Below, one piece after another: positions 36,716-47,383 of a DNA stretch of 64,000 bases. A program made the position numbers and the translations under genes. Numbering within the stretch: the first letter of the stretch is position 1; each line of letters starts with the position of its first letter. Under the pieces are notes generated by a model. The model did not search any database. It saw nothing but the letters and a program-made list of their open reading frames with translations, and was not told where the DNA came from. This stretch comes from Sciurus carolinensis (taxonomy: Eukaryota; Chordata; Mammalia; Rodentia; Sciuridae): contig NC_062232.1 of the NCBI RefSeq assembly GCF_902686445.1, forward strand, positions 13,003,105-13,067,104, in the 5' to 3' direction.

Positions 36716-36894
36716 TTAATAAATTCTTGCATCCAATTCACATATCTTAGAGGCTGGGCAATAAGACCTCTGGCACTGTTTTGCATACAGCCAGCTGTCA
36801 TGGGATACTGTTGGATAAATGAATATTTCTTTTGCTCAAGGTCATATAGCTAATTAGTGGCTGCACTGAAATCAAGTCTTCTTGCTTCAGTTGA

Positions 36895-37065
36895 TTCTAA
36901 ATCTTGGCTGCACATTAAAAATACTTAGGGTGTTTAAAAAGTCCTGATGCCCAGGATGTACCGTAGACCAACTAGCACTTCTTGGTGGAAATAGGAGTGG
37001 GAGCCAGGTATCAATATTTCTTAAATTTTCCCAGGTAATTATGATATACAAAGTTGAGAACCATA
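36895..37065. mobile_element. MER5-type hAT DNA transposon fossil
   Basis: ggctgcacattaaaaatact, cctgatgcccaggatgta and ttcccaggtaattatgatat, then gttgagaaccat match the MER5 order. Confidence 0.7.
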
Positions 37066-38200
37066 TTAAATCAAGGTAACCTCATACTGCATCTAACAGA
37101 ATAGAAGTTTGACAAAAATTTAAAAACCCTTACTGAGTGAATGGAACATTGAATTTACATGTCCAGAAATAGTGGTAGGTGGGAGAAATGGAACATGTCA
37201 TCATGTTGAGTTAGGATCATACTATGGTATGAACCAGCATGTGTTAATCTCCAAAAGTGAACCCTGAAGGCAGAGAAATGGTTTTGTAAGGTGGGTGCGA
37301 GCACTAGAAGAAAATAAGTAGTGGGAATGTATTTGAGACTGGTTACTAAGAAGCTATTGCTCAATAATCCTCTTAGACCACAGAAGAGTGACTCCAGGGA
37401 TTTGAGAAGGATTCTTTGTTTGCATCATCCAAAATGGGCAAACCTCCAGCTGTATTTACAAAAGAAACTCTTTTAGACAATGATGGATTAAAAAAGCCCT
37501 AAGAGTCATTTTTTCCCAGAAAAACACTATGTTGGATAGCAGCAGCACTTGGTGGTTCATTTCATCCCAGTATCACAAGGCCCATTAGTTCAAGCTTGTT
37601 TTCAGAACTGCCATATGTGAAACTGGGGATTATGGCTTGAAAGAGAAGAAAGAAAAGAAAGGATGGGTGGCTTGTCCTGGGAATAATTTAAGTCACTGTA
37701 ATCTTAGGGAGAGAATGCTGTACTCCGGGTTCCTGACTTGGAGTCCTAGGCTCCACCCTTGGGATAGTTTCTTAACCACAGAGGACTAATTTCATACAAT
37801 TAGAACTTCTTACAAGGATAACTTCTTAAGTACATTATAGGATTTCTTAAAATATAACAAAACAGCAAGGTAAACTACCATCCAAAAGCAGAGAATTGAA
37901 TTTGCTTTAGTCTATTTGAAGCCATATATAATAAATAAACACTGGCATAACTATGTAAAATACTTAAGAGAAGTATTATAGCTCAATACAATGTTTAACT
38001 AAAATACTACCTTTATATACTCAATGCTTCTACTTGCAAAGAGTTGTCTGAAGGGATTTTACAGAGCTATGAAGATGCATGGATTGACCTGTCAATTAGT
38101 TCTAGATTTTAGCCATTCAATTGGCATGTGTGGGAGAACAAAGCTAAGAAGAAAGAAAGATCATGCTTATTTCAAGGCTTTACTAAGATGGAATCCTATT
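37066..38200. other. Intergenic sequence, nothing recognised
   Basis: No coding or RNA gene seen; 37640-37830 may hold a decayed MIR-like piece. Confidence 0.45.
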
Positions 38201-38211
38201 TTTTTTGACAG

Positions 38212-38273
38212 GCGGAACAATCCAGAGTAATTCTAAAGTTGATGGAATTGATCCAAATAGAAACCTGAATCAG
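38212..38273 (+). other. Isolated exon-like segment (62 bp) with strong splice signals
   Basis: An acceptor (pyrimidine tract ending ttttttttgacag, AG at 38210-38211) and a donor (CAG then GTAAGA, 38271-38279) bracket 62 bp. One frame is open throughout and ends on a full codon (from 38214: GTIQSNSKVDG...NLNQ). The two other frames are stopped. The protein segment is not recognised. It lies 12 kb upstream of NHS exon 1 on the same strand. It could be an exon of an unannotated transcript, or chance. Confidence 0.3.
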
Positions 38274-38635
38274 GTAAGAAAAGCTACCAGTTCTCTCTGG
38301 TTACCTTCATTTTATATATTGTTTTATACTTGTAGAACAGACAATTTATAACGTGCATTTAATGTATTTTAATGTTAAAAACAATAAAGTAGCATGAAAA
38401 ATTTAGCTTGTATTAATAAATAAACACCAGTAGTTAGAAGTATATAATCTTAGAATTAGAAGGGTCATTTGGTTCAATTTTTTCCCTCTGGGCATTTGAA
38501 TATTAAATATCAAGAAGTTGAGTTTGGAAACAGGTCATTGTAAAAGATCTTCAGGATCAGATAATTCATAAATTCTGTTCAGGGTTTCTATAGTCAAGAG
38601 ACTATATTATTATTTCATACATGTATGAGTTTTTT

Positions 38636-38985
38636 TTTCTGTTACTATATTGAAATATCTGAGACTGGATACTTTATAAAGAAAATACGTTCATTTAGCT
38701 CACAATTTTAGAGGTAGAAAGTCCAAGTCAATGGGTTCGTTAATTTGGCCTCCAGTGAGGCCTAATGGTGGGTGGCATCATTGTGGAAGTGCAAGTGAGG
38801 GGGAGAGATCACATGGTAAGAAATAGGAACACAGAGAGTGAGGAGGGACCAGTAACAAACTCTCACTATGCCCTACCTCTTAAAGGTTCCACTGCTTCAT
38901 AACGTTGCCACTCTGAGGACCAAGTTTACAACACATAAACACTTGAGAGACATACTCAAACCATATCCGAACTATAGTAACATAT
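38636..38985 (-). mobile_element. MaLR-type LTR
   Basis: In reverse: tctgttactatattgaaata, tctgagactggatactttat, ttcatttagctcacaatttt, gcctaatggtgggtggcatc and aaaccatatccgaactatag. Confidence 0.8.
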
Positions 38986-40810
38986 TCTCACTTTCTTTTC
39001 GTTAGTTAAACCCAGTTCCTTTTGCTTAGGAAAAAAATGCAATATAACAAGACAGGTCTTAGGACAGAGAAAAATCCCATTGGGCACCAGTTGGGATACC
39101 AATAAAGGAGTCTTTGCAGAAAGGTGTACCTTATGATTTGCAATGAACTAGTGAGGAAGAGTGGGATGATGTCCTGCTTTTGAATATTTTATGACTATTA
39201 TCCAATTGACTACTAATATAATGAAAAATAAATGGAGTTACCTAGGTATGCTACAGCTTAACCTAAACTTATGACAGAAGAATCACAGTTACTCAGATCA
39301 TATGTGACTCTCAAGTTTAGTTATCTCAGCATTTCCACTTTATGGTCACTTGAATCTCTTTGAAAATGATGTATCACCTTTCCGGTTCCTTAAATGTCAA
39401 AAAATCACTTTATCCTTTTTGAATGGTAAATGATCAAAGACCCATTTTAAAGCAAATATTGCTTAATTTTAGATTAACAAATAATTAAAACTCATCCTAT
39501 GAAATACATTTTAGTGCAAGTTTTACTACTATTCACGTTGTATTGTCAAATTCAATATCTTCCTATATTTCAAGTGGCAGATTTTAACTTAAATTGCTTA
39601 TATAAGAAAAAGTAGACTATGTTAACAAATTAATTTTAGATTGACATTGTTTTGTATGTGATTCTGGGACTGAAAGCACATCTGAATCCTGTGGAAATTT
39701 AAATCTGTGTTTCAACATCAAAATAGACAAATACTATTTTCATGACATGAAAATTAATAATTCATTTTGTGTTTATCATACATGACATACTTTAGGGTTT
39801 TGAAAATGATAATATGAGAGAAAAATTTTAGTGCTATTGTTTGCAAACATAAATCACAATGTGAATAGTCTTTATTCCTAATATATGCAAATGCAAAACT
39901 GATTAAATCATTATGACACTTTTTAAATTTAACATTAGCTGTTGAAGTACCAGAAACACCCTGATGTGTCCATGAGATTTTGGTCAGTTGAACACTGTCC
40001 AGAGGAAATTATAATAATTATTTTTATTTTTATGCTGCATGTTCTCAGTATTAAGAATCCTGATACATCTTTTTTTATCTAGTGACCAATTTAGGGTCAA
40101 ATTAAGTGATTTATGACTAATAGTTAAACTATTAGTACATTATTCTGGTCACAACCAACATGGCAGCTAGCTGTATTTAGTTGAATGGTGATAAATTATG
40201 TGTTACAAGCAAGCCTCTCAAATTTCTACTAACCTTAATTCAAACAAAGAAGTTTTCTGATAGTTTGTTCAAAGGAGGAAGTGTAAAAAATTATGTTATA
40301 TACATTTAAATACATTATGTTATATACACATTTCCATTAGTAGAGCCTGAGATTTGGAATTTTTGGTGCACTTGATTTATCAAGGGAATGCTTTGAGGAA
40401 CTTGTGAAATTTGAAGGAAGTAGGGATAAAGGGGGAGGTTAAAAGCTACAGTGTGGACTCAGGAGGAGGCTAGATTCAACCTGATGCCTCAGAGAGTCCT
40501 TGAGTGGGAATACCAGCCTGGGTTGTTCTTCACTATGCCATTGGGTCATTGGTCATGGTCTGCTCTTCTGGGAGGAGGTTACCTTTCACATGGCTCTTGT
40601 GGAAATTCCCCAGAGCAAGTTGCAGTTATGAGCAGGCAACATCCATAGCAGCAAGTTTGGGTATACCAGGTAGGTGAAGAGAATCTGAAAGGGAAATCAT
40701 CATAATCTGCCATATTTCATTATTTTAAGTAGAGGAACTCACTAAAACTATCACCAAAATATAAGACTGTTATTGAACAAATCATCATTTGGTATTGCTT
40801 AACTCTCTCT
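38986..40810. other. AT-rich intergenic sequence, nothing recognised
   Basis: Strongly AT-rich and without recognisable repeats or genes. A short repeated atgttatataca pattern occurs near 40292-40330. Confidence 0.5.
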
Positions 40811-40814
40811 CCCC

Positions 40815-40930
40815 AATTGGAAGGGAAGCTCCATGAGGGCAGGTCTTTGATTGGTTTAATCCACAGATGATTCCTTGTTTCCTAGAATAGCCCCTGGCAT
40901 ACAGTAGGTATTTGTTGAATAACTTCTATG
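40815..40930 (+). repeat. L2 3' end
   Basis: gaagctccatgagggcaggt, tagcccctggcatacagtag and gtatttgttgaataac are typical L2 tail wording. Confidence 0.8.
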
Positions 40931-41199
40931 GAAAAAATAAATGGGAGTCAAAACCCTGGTCTCCTGAATTTTGTAGCATTGCTCGGTAAAAACTGGACCA
41001 GTTAGACCTGCATCTGACTGCATAGACAGTGACTGACACAAATAGAGTGTTGTTTTTCTCACAATATAGGAAATCTGGAGTGGGAGGAGTCTGGGTATGG
41101 AGCAAATGTTGTGCTTTATAATTTATATTCGAGGAACCTTCTCTCCTTTGGCTTTGTCATACTTTACATGTGACTTGTAACTTTCATATTCACGTATGA

Positions 41200-41385
41200 C
41201 ACTTGACCAAACTACCTGACAAAAACAACTTAAAGAAAGAAAAGTTTATTTTGGTTCAGAAGTTTGGTTTCAGAGGTTCAGCCCATAGTTGGCCTCCTCT
41301 ATAACTCTGAATCCCAGGTGAGGCAGAACATCTTGACATAAGGGCATGGCAGAGGAAAACTGTTTAGTTCAAGGCAGCCAGGAAG

Positions 41386-41446
<61 letters not shown>

Positions 41447-41748
41447 GAAAAAGAGGAGAGGAGGAAAGGGGAGGGGAAAGGAGGAGAGGGAAGAGAGCAG
41501 AGGAGAAAAGAGAGGGAGAGCACTTCACTCACCAGGGACAAAATATAAACCTCAAAGGCATGCCCCTAGTGACCTACTTCCTTCAGCCACCCCTACCTGC
41601 CTAAAGATACTACCCACTTAACCATATCAGTGGATTAATACACTTATTAGGTTATAGCTCTCAAAATATAATCATTTCATCTCTGACCATTCTTGCATTG
41701 TCTTACATGTGGACTTTTGGAGGACACCTCATTATCTAACCCATAGCA
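41200..41748 (-). mobile_element. MaLR-type LTR with internal GA expansion
   Basis: In reverse: agaaaagtttattttggttc, agttggcctcctctataact, gacataagggcatggcagag, a GA tract (41386-41441), then cactcaccagggacaaaata, ccttcagccacccctacctg and cattatctaacccatagca at the end. This matches the rodent MaLR pattern. Confidence 0.78.
41386..41441. repeat. (GA)n microsatellite within the LTR
   Basis: About 28 GA units with one interruption, then purine-rich sequence to 41520. Confidence 0.97.
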
Positions 41749-41756
41749 GACATGGT

Positions 41757-42071
41757 AACATGAAGACTTCTCTATCTCAATCTGGGGTATATTCTCCAAG
41801 GTCAAAGAAAACAGAAGAAGCAAGAAGGGGCAGCACTTGTACTGGGAAAACAAAAATGTGTCCAGAAATCTCTAACAGATTTTCATGTAGATGTCCTTGT
41901 CCAGAACTGTATCAGGCCAACCCTGAATGCAAGAGAGTTCGCGATGGTGAGCAGATTGGCTGGGGTTATTGCCACCTGGACCAAATTTGGGATTCTGTTA
42001 TGAAGGAAGACGAGGATAGTTGGCAAATGTCTGCCACTGAAGCAAAACTACATGAGGCTTATGAGTTTTGA
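41757..42071 (+). other. Unassigned open frame after the MaLR LTR
   Basis: A frame that begins inside the LTR end (41709) stays open to a TGA at 42069-42071. The part outside the LTR has several cysteines (RCPCPELYQANPECK) and an acidic, helical-looking end (MKEDEDSWQMSATEAK). I do not recognise it, and see no polyadenylation signal or splice sites that would define a gene. It could be a decayed retrocopy of an unrecognised gene or chance. Confidence 0.25.
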
Positions 42072-42247
42072 AAACCAAATACCTCCTTCCCTAACAACAA
42101 GAATGGTCAAATTAAAATAAAAATGGAAAGCAAGTTTAAAAACTCAAATCTCTTCTTTTCACTTTTTCTGCTTTTCCACCCTTTTGTCATGGATTACATA
42201 GAAGTGAAGTTCTTCCCAAAGTCAGTAGGCAGGAAGGCAGTACTTTC

Positions 42248-42862
42248 TTTGTTTTTCTCATATTTTTTATTGGTGCATTATAGGTGTCATACTGATGGGA
42301 CTTGTTTTTACATATTCCTACATACACATAATATAAAATATAATAACATAATTTGGCCACTTCCCACTTCCTTCCCCATCTCCAACCCTTGGACCCTTTC
42401 CTCTACTGATCTCCCTTTGATTTTCATGAGATCCACCCCCATATTCCTTTTCCTTTTTCCTCTCTAGCTTCTGCATATGAGAGAAAACATAGGACCCTTA
42501 ACCTTCTGAGTTTGACTTATTTTACTTAACCTAATGGTCTCTAGTTCCATCCATTTTCCTGCAAATGACATAATTTCATTCCTTTTTATGGCTGAATAAA
42601 ACTCTATTGCTTGAATGCATGCATGTGTACATGTATATATAACATTTTCTTTATCCATTCATTCATTGGTGGACACCTAGGTCAGTACCATATTTTGACT
42701 TTTCTGAATTGTCCTGCTATGAACAAGGCTATTCATAGATCACTATAGTATGATGACTTTAGTTCTTCCTTAGGAAATACCAAGGAATGATATAGCTGGG
42801 TCATATGGTAGTTCCATGCTTAGTCTTTTGAGGAGCCTTCATACTGACTTCCATAATGGTTG
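42248..42862 (-). mobile_element. 5'-truncated L1 with perfect 17-bp target-site duplication
   Basis: Reverse-strand L1 ORF2 tail (42464-42658; FYSAIKRNEIMSFAGKW) plus 3' UTR. The direct repeat aggaaggcagtactttc occurs at 42231-42247 and 42863-42879. Confidence 0.95.
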
Positions 42863-42879
42863 AGGAAGGCAGTACTTTC

Positions 42880-44170
42880 GATGTGTTTTGAAACAGATCA
42901 AAATGAAGCTGCAACTGAGGCACTTGCTTACCACTTTTATCTCACAACATAATTTCTAGACAACTATTTATTTTCATCCTAGTGGCCCGGTATTCCATCT
43001 GTGTACTAATGAGTGAATTAGATAGTCACCTTTTAAATTCTTTTTCTCTTAAGTAGGAAATTCAGGCTTCCACCATGTTTCTGCCAGTTTTTCTGTTACT
43101 GTAGGGGACTCCTAGGTGCTATCATGCCTTATAGTGAGTCTTGTGTTTCTCCATGGAGAAGCTTTCATTATTTCCAGACTCTTATTGAACCCATTATGAG
43201 ACCATTGAGACGGGATGAGAAATAAAAATGACTACTTGTGCACTGGCTTGTTATTCCTGGATCTTTACAATTCAGGTGGAGAAAGAAAACACCTCCAAAA
43301 ATAATTTAAGAGGCATGGCTGGTTGGTTGTCTCACATTTGATCCCAGGAGTCCTGTAGTTCATGTGCAAATATGAAAAAGGCCACAAAAGTAAATTTTGG
43401 TGACATTTTTAGTTAAAAATCTCCTGCTGACAATATCACCTTTCCCATCAAGGGTCATCTCAGTGCACAATTTAAAGGTTGGCCCTTCCAGGAAAGTGCC
43501 TTTGTGCCAAGAGTCCTGGATTTCCATTTACAGCGTTCTTTCTCTGAGTGGTTGGTCATGCTGGGTTTGAATTGGTGTGTTGACTTTTTTGTGTTTTTGT
43601 GTTGCCCATTCACCAAATTGACTGTATTCTTTTTTGGTATTGACACCAGATCCTGACCCCAAAATACTTCCTTAACATCAGCAGCATCATTTTCAAGGAC
43701 AAGGCATCATTTCTGTAAGTAGATTTGTGAATCACATCCATCACTAGGGTATAACACTTTCTTCCAAAAAGTGAAACTCATTCCTGGCTAATTATTGTTT
43801 TGTTGTTGCTTGTTTGCTTGTTAGGACCCATCTAATGCAATATCACATATTATTATCTCAGTGAGCTTCCTATGGCAATGTTAACTTGTTATATACCCAC
43901 ATAAAATATTTTATACTCTGGTTTTCTTATTAGATTTACTAACATGCCATTGTTGTACCAATAACATTTAACAGCCTGGGAAGAAGAAAGAACACACTAT
44001 TATATAACTTTTGGCAAAGCTGACCCTGATGTAGAGAAGTCATTAAACTTCAGGAAGTTTTAACTTTTTTGCACACAATTTCTTATCATTAATGCAAGAT
44101 TTGTATTCTTCCCAGGCCCCCTGATGTTGTAAAGGAATAGAGGGAGAAAAAGGGGCAAGGGGACCAGGAA
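42880..44170. other. Intergenic sequence, mostly unassigned
   Basis: Mixed sequence. A minus-strand stretch (about 43300-43760, open 43455-43646) has lysine-rich translated wording that looks like a decayed coding copy, but I cannot name a source. Confidence 0.35.
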
Positions 44171-44179
44171 GAGGCACAA

Positions 44180-44450
44180 ATCAGGCAGAGTCATTTCCAG
44201 TGCCTGCACTTACATCAGTGATTAATCAAACTAATGGGGAGTTCTAATTCGGTGCTTTGCTACCTTAAACCCTGTAATTGCGGTGTCTCTGAACCCAAAG
44301 GAAACACATTGTGCTCTGCATGCCCAGGCACATAGCTTTTAAATCTTCATAACTCTGTAATTACTACAGTGCTTTCCTTCAAATCTGGCTCAATTTCACT
44401 TCCTTAATGAGCACCACAATCTTGATAAAGTTTGAAGTTTGCTGCCTCTG
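44180..44450. promoter_or_regulatory. Candidate non-coding regulatory element (homeodomain-motif rich)
   Basis: Repeat-free sequence with clustered homeodomain-type cores: TGATTAATCAAAC near 44218, CTAATGG, TAATTAC (near 44358) and TTAATGAG. It lies about 6 kb upstream of NHS exon 1. Purely motif-based, with no conservation data. Confidence 0.3.
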
Positions 44451-45094
44451 CTGTTCACAAGGACTCAATCCCAGACTGATAATGTGAGTTGTAGACTTAA
44501 CTTCCTCAAGTTCCTCTCAAAAAGAACTGATTTATTTCAGGACCACCACGGTCAAAAGCACTTCTTCTGGGTTGAGGCCAACCCTGGGTGTTTTCATCAC
44601 AGAAGGGTGCTTGGAGAGAAAAGTCTAAACAGTTAAAAAGGAGGGGCAGGGGAAGCTTATGAATCCCCTGAGAATGACTGTTTAGCTTTATTAGTGCCAT
44701 GTGCCCTAGAGACTGTGGTTCATCTTACCCAATTGAAGACTTTCTTTATAGGAAATATATTAAAAATCTCGACTTCCTCTTTATAAACTGAACCCTGCCA
44801 AAGAGTAAAAATTACAAGTCAGCTTTAAAAAAAACAACATAATTCCCACATTCTTTCTCCTGCTGCCCTGTTTTCAGGGTTTTGAAAAGACTTTTTGGAA
44901 ATGCCATTTAATGATTCTAGTCAGAAGCACATCTTCTTTTGCAGCTGGTTGGAGGGTCTCTTAATTTGAGCTACTCTATTTTGCTTTTATGTAGTGATGC
45001 TTAGTTTTAACTTTCGTCTTTCTGTGTCTAAGGTGTAAGAACCAGTACGGAAGCCCAGGTTGCTTTCAGAATCCCTGCTCTAGTCTGTATTCCC

Positions 45095-45305
45095 CCAGAC
45101 AATGCTAATCACTCTGGGATTCTGAATAGCACTTAATTTTTATCTCTACTATAGCTTGCCTGGAGTTGCACTACAAATATTTATTTACATGTCTACCCCG
45201 CTAGACGGCACCTTTTGAGAATGATATTTGTATCTTCTTTCCTTTTATATCTTCAGCATCTCACAGAGGCCTGAGCACCCAATAAACGTTTGCAATCAGT
45301 AAAAA
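45095..45305 (+). repeat. L2 3' end
   Basis: tatttatttacatgtctacc, gacggcaccttttgagaatg and ggcctgagcacccaataaac follow the L2 tail. Confidence 0.65.
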
Positions 45306-45309
45306 TGGA

Positions 45310-47290
45310 AGCATCCGGCAAATGTTTGTTGCATAACCAAAAGAGGGAATAAGTGAATGAAACTCCATTGTTGTTTGCTATCACCATCTGCTTTAACTCT
45401 GTCAGTTATTTTGAATTATGTATTCACAGTTCTGACTAGATCCAGATTTGGCATGTTTAAAATTATATTCAGTTGTAAAATGGGAGGCTAGGATTTTTGA
45501 AGATAAGAAAGAAGAATTTCTCCCACTGGAAACAATGTGAGTAATCAACGGTTCTCTGCATGGGAAGATAAAAAGGCTGGTTGGAACAGTCTTTGGATTC
45601 ACAGTCTTTGGCATTTTGGGAAAACCATTTAATGTCATTATTTTTTTCTGCTTATGTTTCCTTGTCAGTAAAATGCAGAGAGAAATCCCTATCCTTCATA
45701 CTTGATAGACTAAATGAGAATTTTTGAGGATGAAAAGCGCAAGCTAAAAATGCAAGGAAAACTTTTAATAGTGGTACATAGTCTTTTTCTCCCTTTGCAA
45801 CTATACTGATGACAGTTATCAATATACTTGTAGATATACTTCTGTTTATGATGACTTAATAATCTGATATGTTGATGAATGTACTTCCCCTGTGTTTCAA
45901 GGGAACACCAGGATACAAAGTCAAATCTGAGATTCTTGAAGTAGGAAAAATGTGGTCTTTTCAACTTGAAAAACCAAGTTATAATGGCTTTGGATGTAAT
46001 GTTTATGCCATATACCACACCTATGGAAGAAGGTATGTTCTTTCAGACAAGATGGCATACAACCAGGGTCTTTGGGCTTCCTCCCATCATCCCAGAAAGC
46101 TAAAAGAGAAAAGGAGTTGGTGATTCTCAGAGCCAGTAGCTAACATATAACTTGGGAGAAGTTCTTGGGGAGCCTGAAGGTGGTGGCCTCCTGAGGTATG
46201 GGGGAAAGATGAACAGCTTCCTCTGCAACTCTTTTGTCCATAATGTGCATGACCTTTTCCATATATTTCAAGCCTCTCTCATCTTTAGACTTTATTTTTT
46301 CCTTACGGCATCTTTCTGTACTTTAACTGTAACTTTATTTGTGAGTGTAGTTTAAGTATAGGTTAACCAAGATCTCCAGTTTTTGTCTTCAGTGTAAACC
46401 ACATGACTCTCCAACAATGTTCCAAGAATTACCACCTTTAACCCCTCTACCCTTCTCCACCCACTGTCAAATCTTCTCCATCCCAAGGTATTGTAACATT
46501 ACATTTTATGTGCAAGCCATATTTGTTTATATCCAAATTGTTGAGTTTTACTTACATAAGTTGATATACTTTTCTATCTGTGAAATGGTTTAGGTAACTA
46601 AGGTTGGGATGGCATGCTCAATTTTTCTCAATAAAATTAATGGAAATATTTTTTTGCTTAACAGCTTTTTACTTAGTGGCAGGGCTTTTAGGAGTGAATT
46701 AAAGCTGTTAAGTAAAGAATAGGTACAACCGAGTGGAGGAAGGGAGTCTTCAGTCACTATAATTAAATGATTATGCTAACACGGCCCGTGTATCTCCGGG
46801 CATTTCTTAGATAAAAGAAATGTTTTTCAAGTATAAACAATGCTGGTGCAGCATTGATGCTGGGATATTGAATCAGAAAATTCGGGTGAAGACTCTTTTA
46901 GGAATCTCTGCTTTCCTGCTCATGAAGTTCTAGAGAAAACTTGACTATAGTTCTGTGGAAGCATGTAGATAGCCAGACTGCAAACTGAGGTGATTTATGG
47001 CTCTCTCAATGTCAAGCCTATCATTTAGCAAAGCCCTACTTCCTACTGGGCTGCAGAAGGCAGGAGTGTAACTGTGGGGTGTGGTGACACAGACAGGATA
47101 TTTCATTCGTTTTACAATGGCGTACGGTTTATGCTGACCGCACATTTGAGTTTATGGGGAAATTGTGCTGGTTTTTGAGTTGCATGAATGACTGCTGGGG
47201 ATTAGGCCACTTTTAAATGCTGTCTTTCCTTTCTATTTTGGCTATAAGCCATGGAAAATAAATATGTGTACATGGATAGTGGGGGTGGGC
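45310..47290. other. Repeat-poor upstream sequence
   Basis: No gene recognised. A frame at 45869-46123 (84 codons) has no known domain. 46740-47160 keeps several CpGs within otherwise CpG-poor DNA (for example cggcccgtgtatctccgggc near 46782 and gcgtacggtttatgctgacc near 47120). Confidence 0.45.
46657..46712. repeat. Short inverted repeat (12-bp arms, 32-nt loop)
   Basis: cttaacagcttt (46657-46668) and aaagctgttaag (46701-46712) are perfect reverse complements. Pairing extends imperfectly outward. Confidence 0.85.
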
Positions 47291-47293
47291 GGG

Positions 47294-47325
47294 AGAGAGA
47301 GAGAGAGAAAAGGAGAGAGAGAGAG

Positions 47326-47378
<53 letters not shown>
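47294..47378. repeat. (GA)n and (TA)n compound microsatellite
   Basis: GA-rich 47294-47327, then about 25 TA units at 47329-47378. Confidence 0.97.

Positions 47379-47379
<1 letters not shown>

Positions 47380-47383
<4 letters not shown>

Noticed and set aside
43300..43760. Possible minus-strand decayed retrocopy (open 43455-43646)
   Set aside because: Lysine-rich translation looks gene-like, but I could not match a parent gene and saw no tail or duplication.
45869..46123. 84-codon + frame with tyrosine/tryptophan-rich wording
   Set aside because: No recognisable family, splice sites or poly-A signal. Most likely chance.
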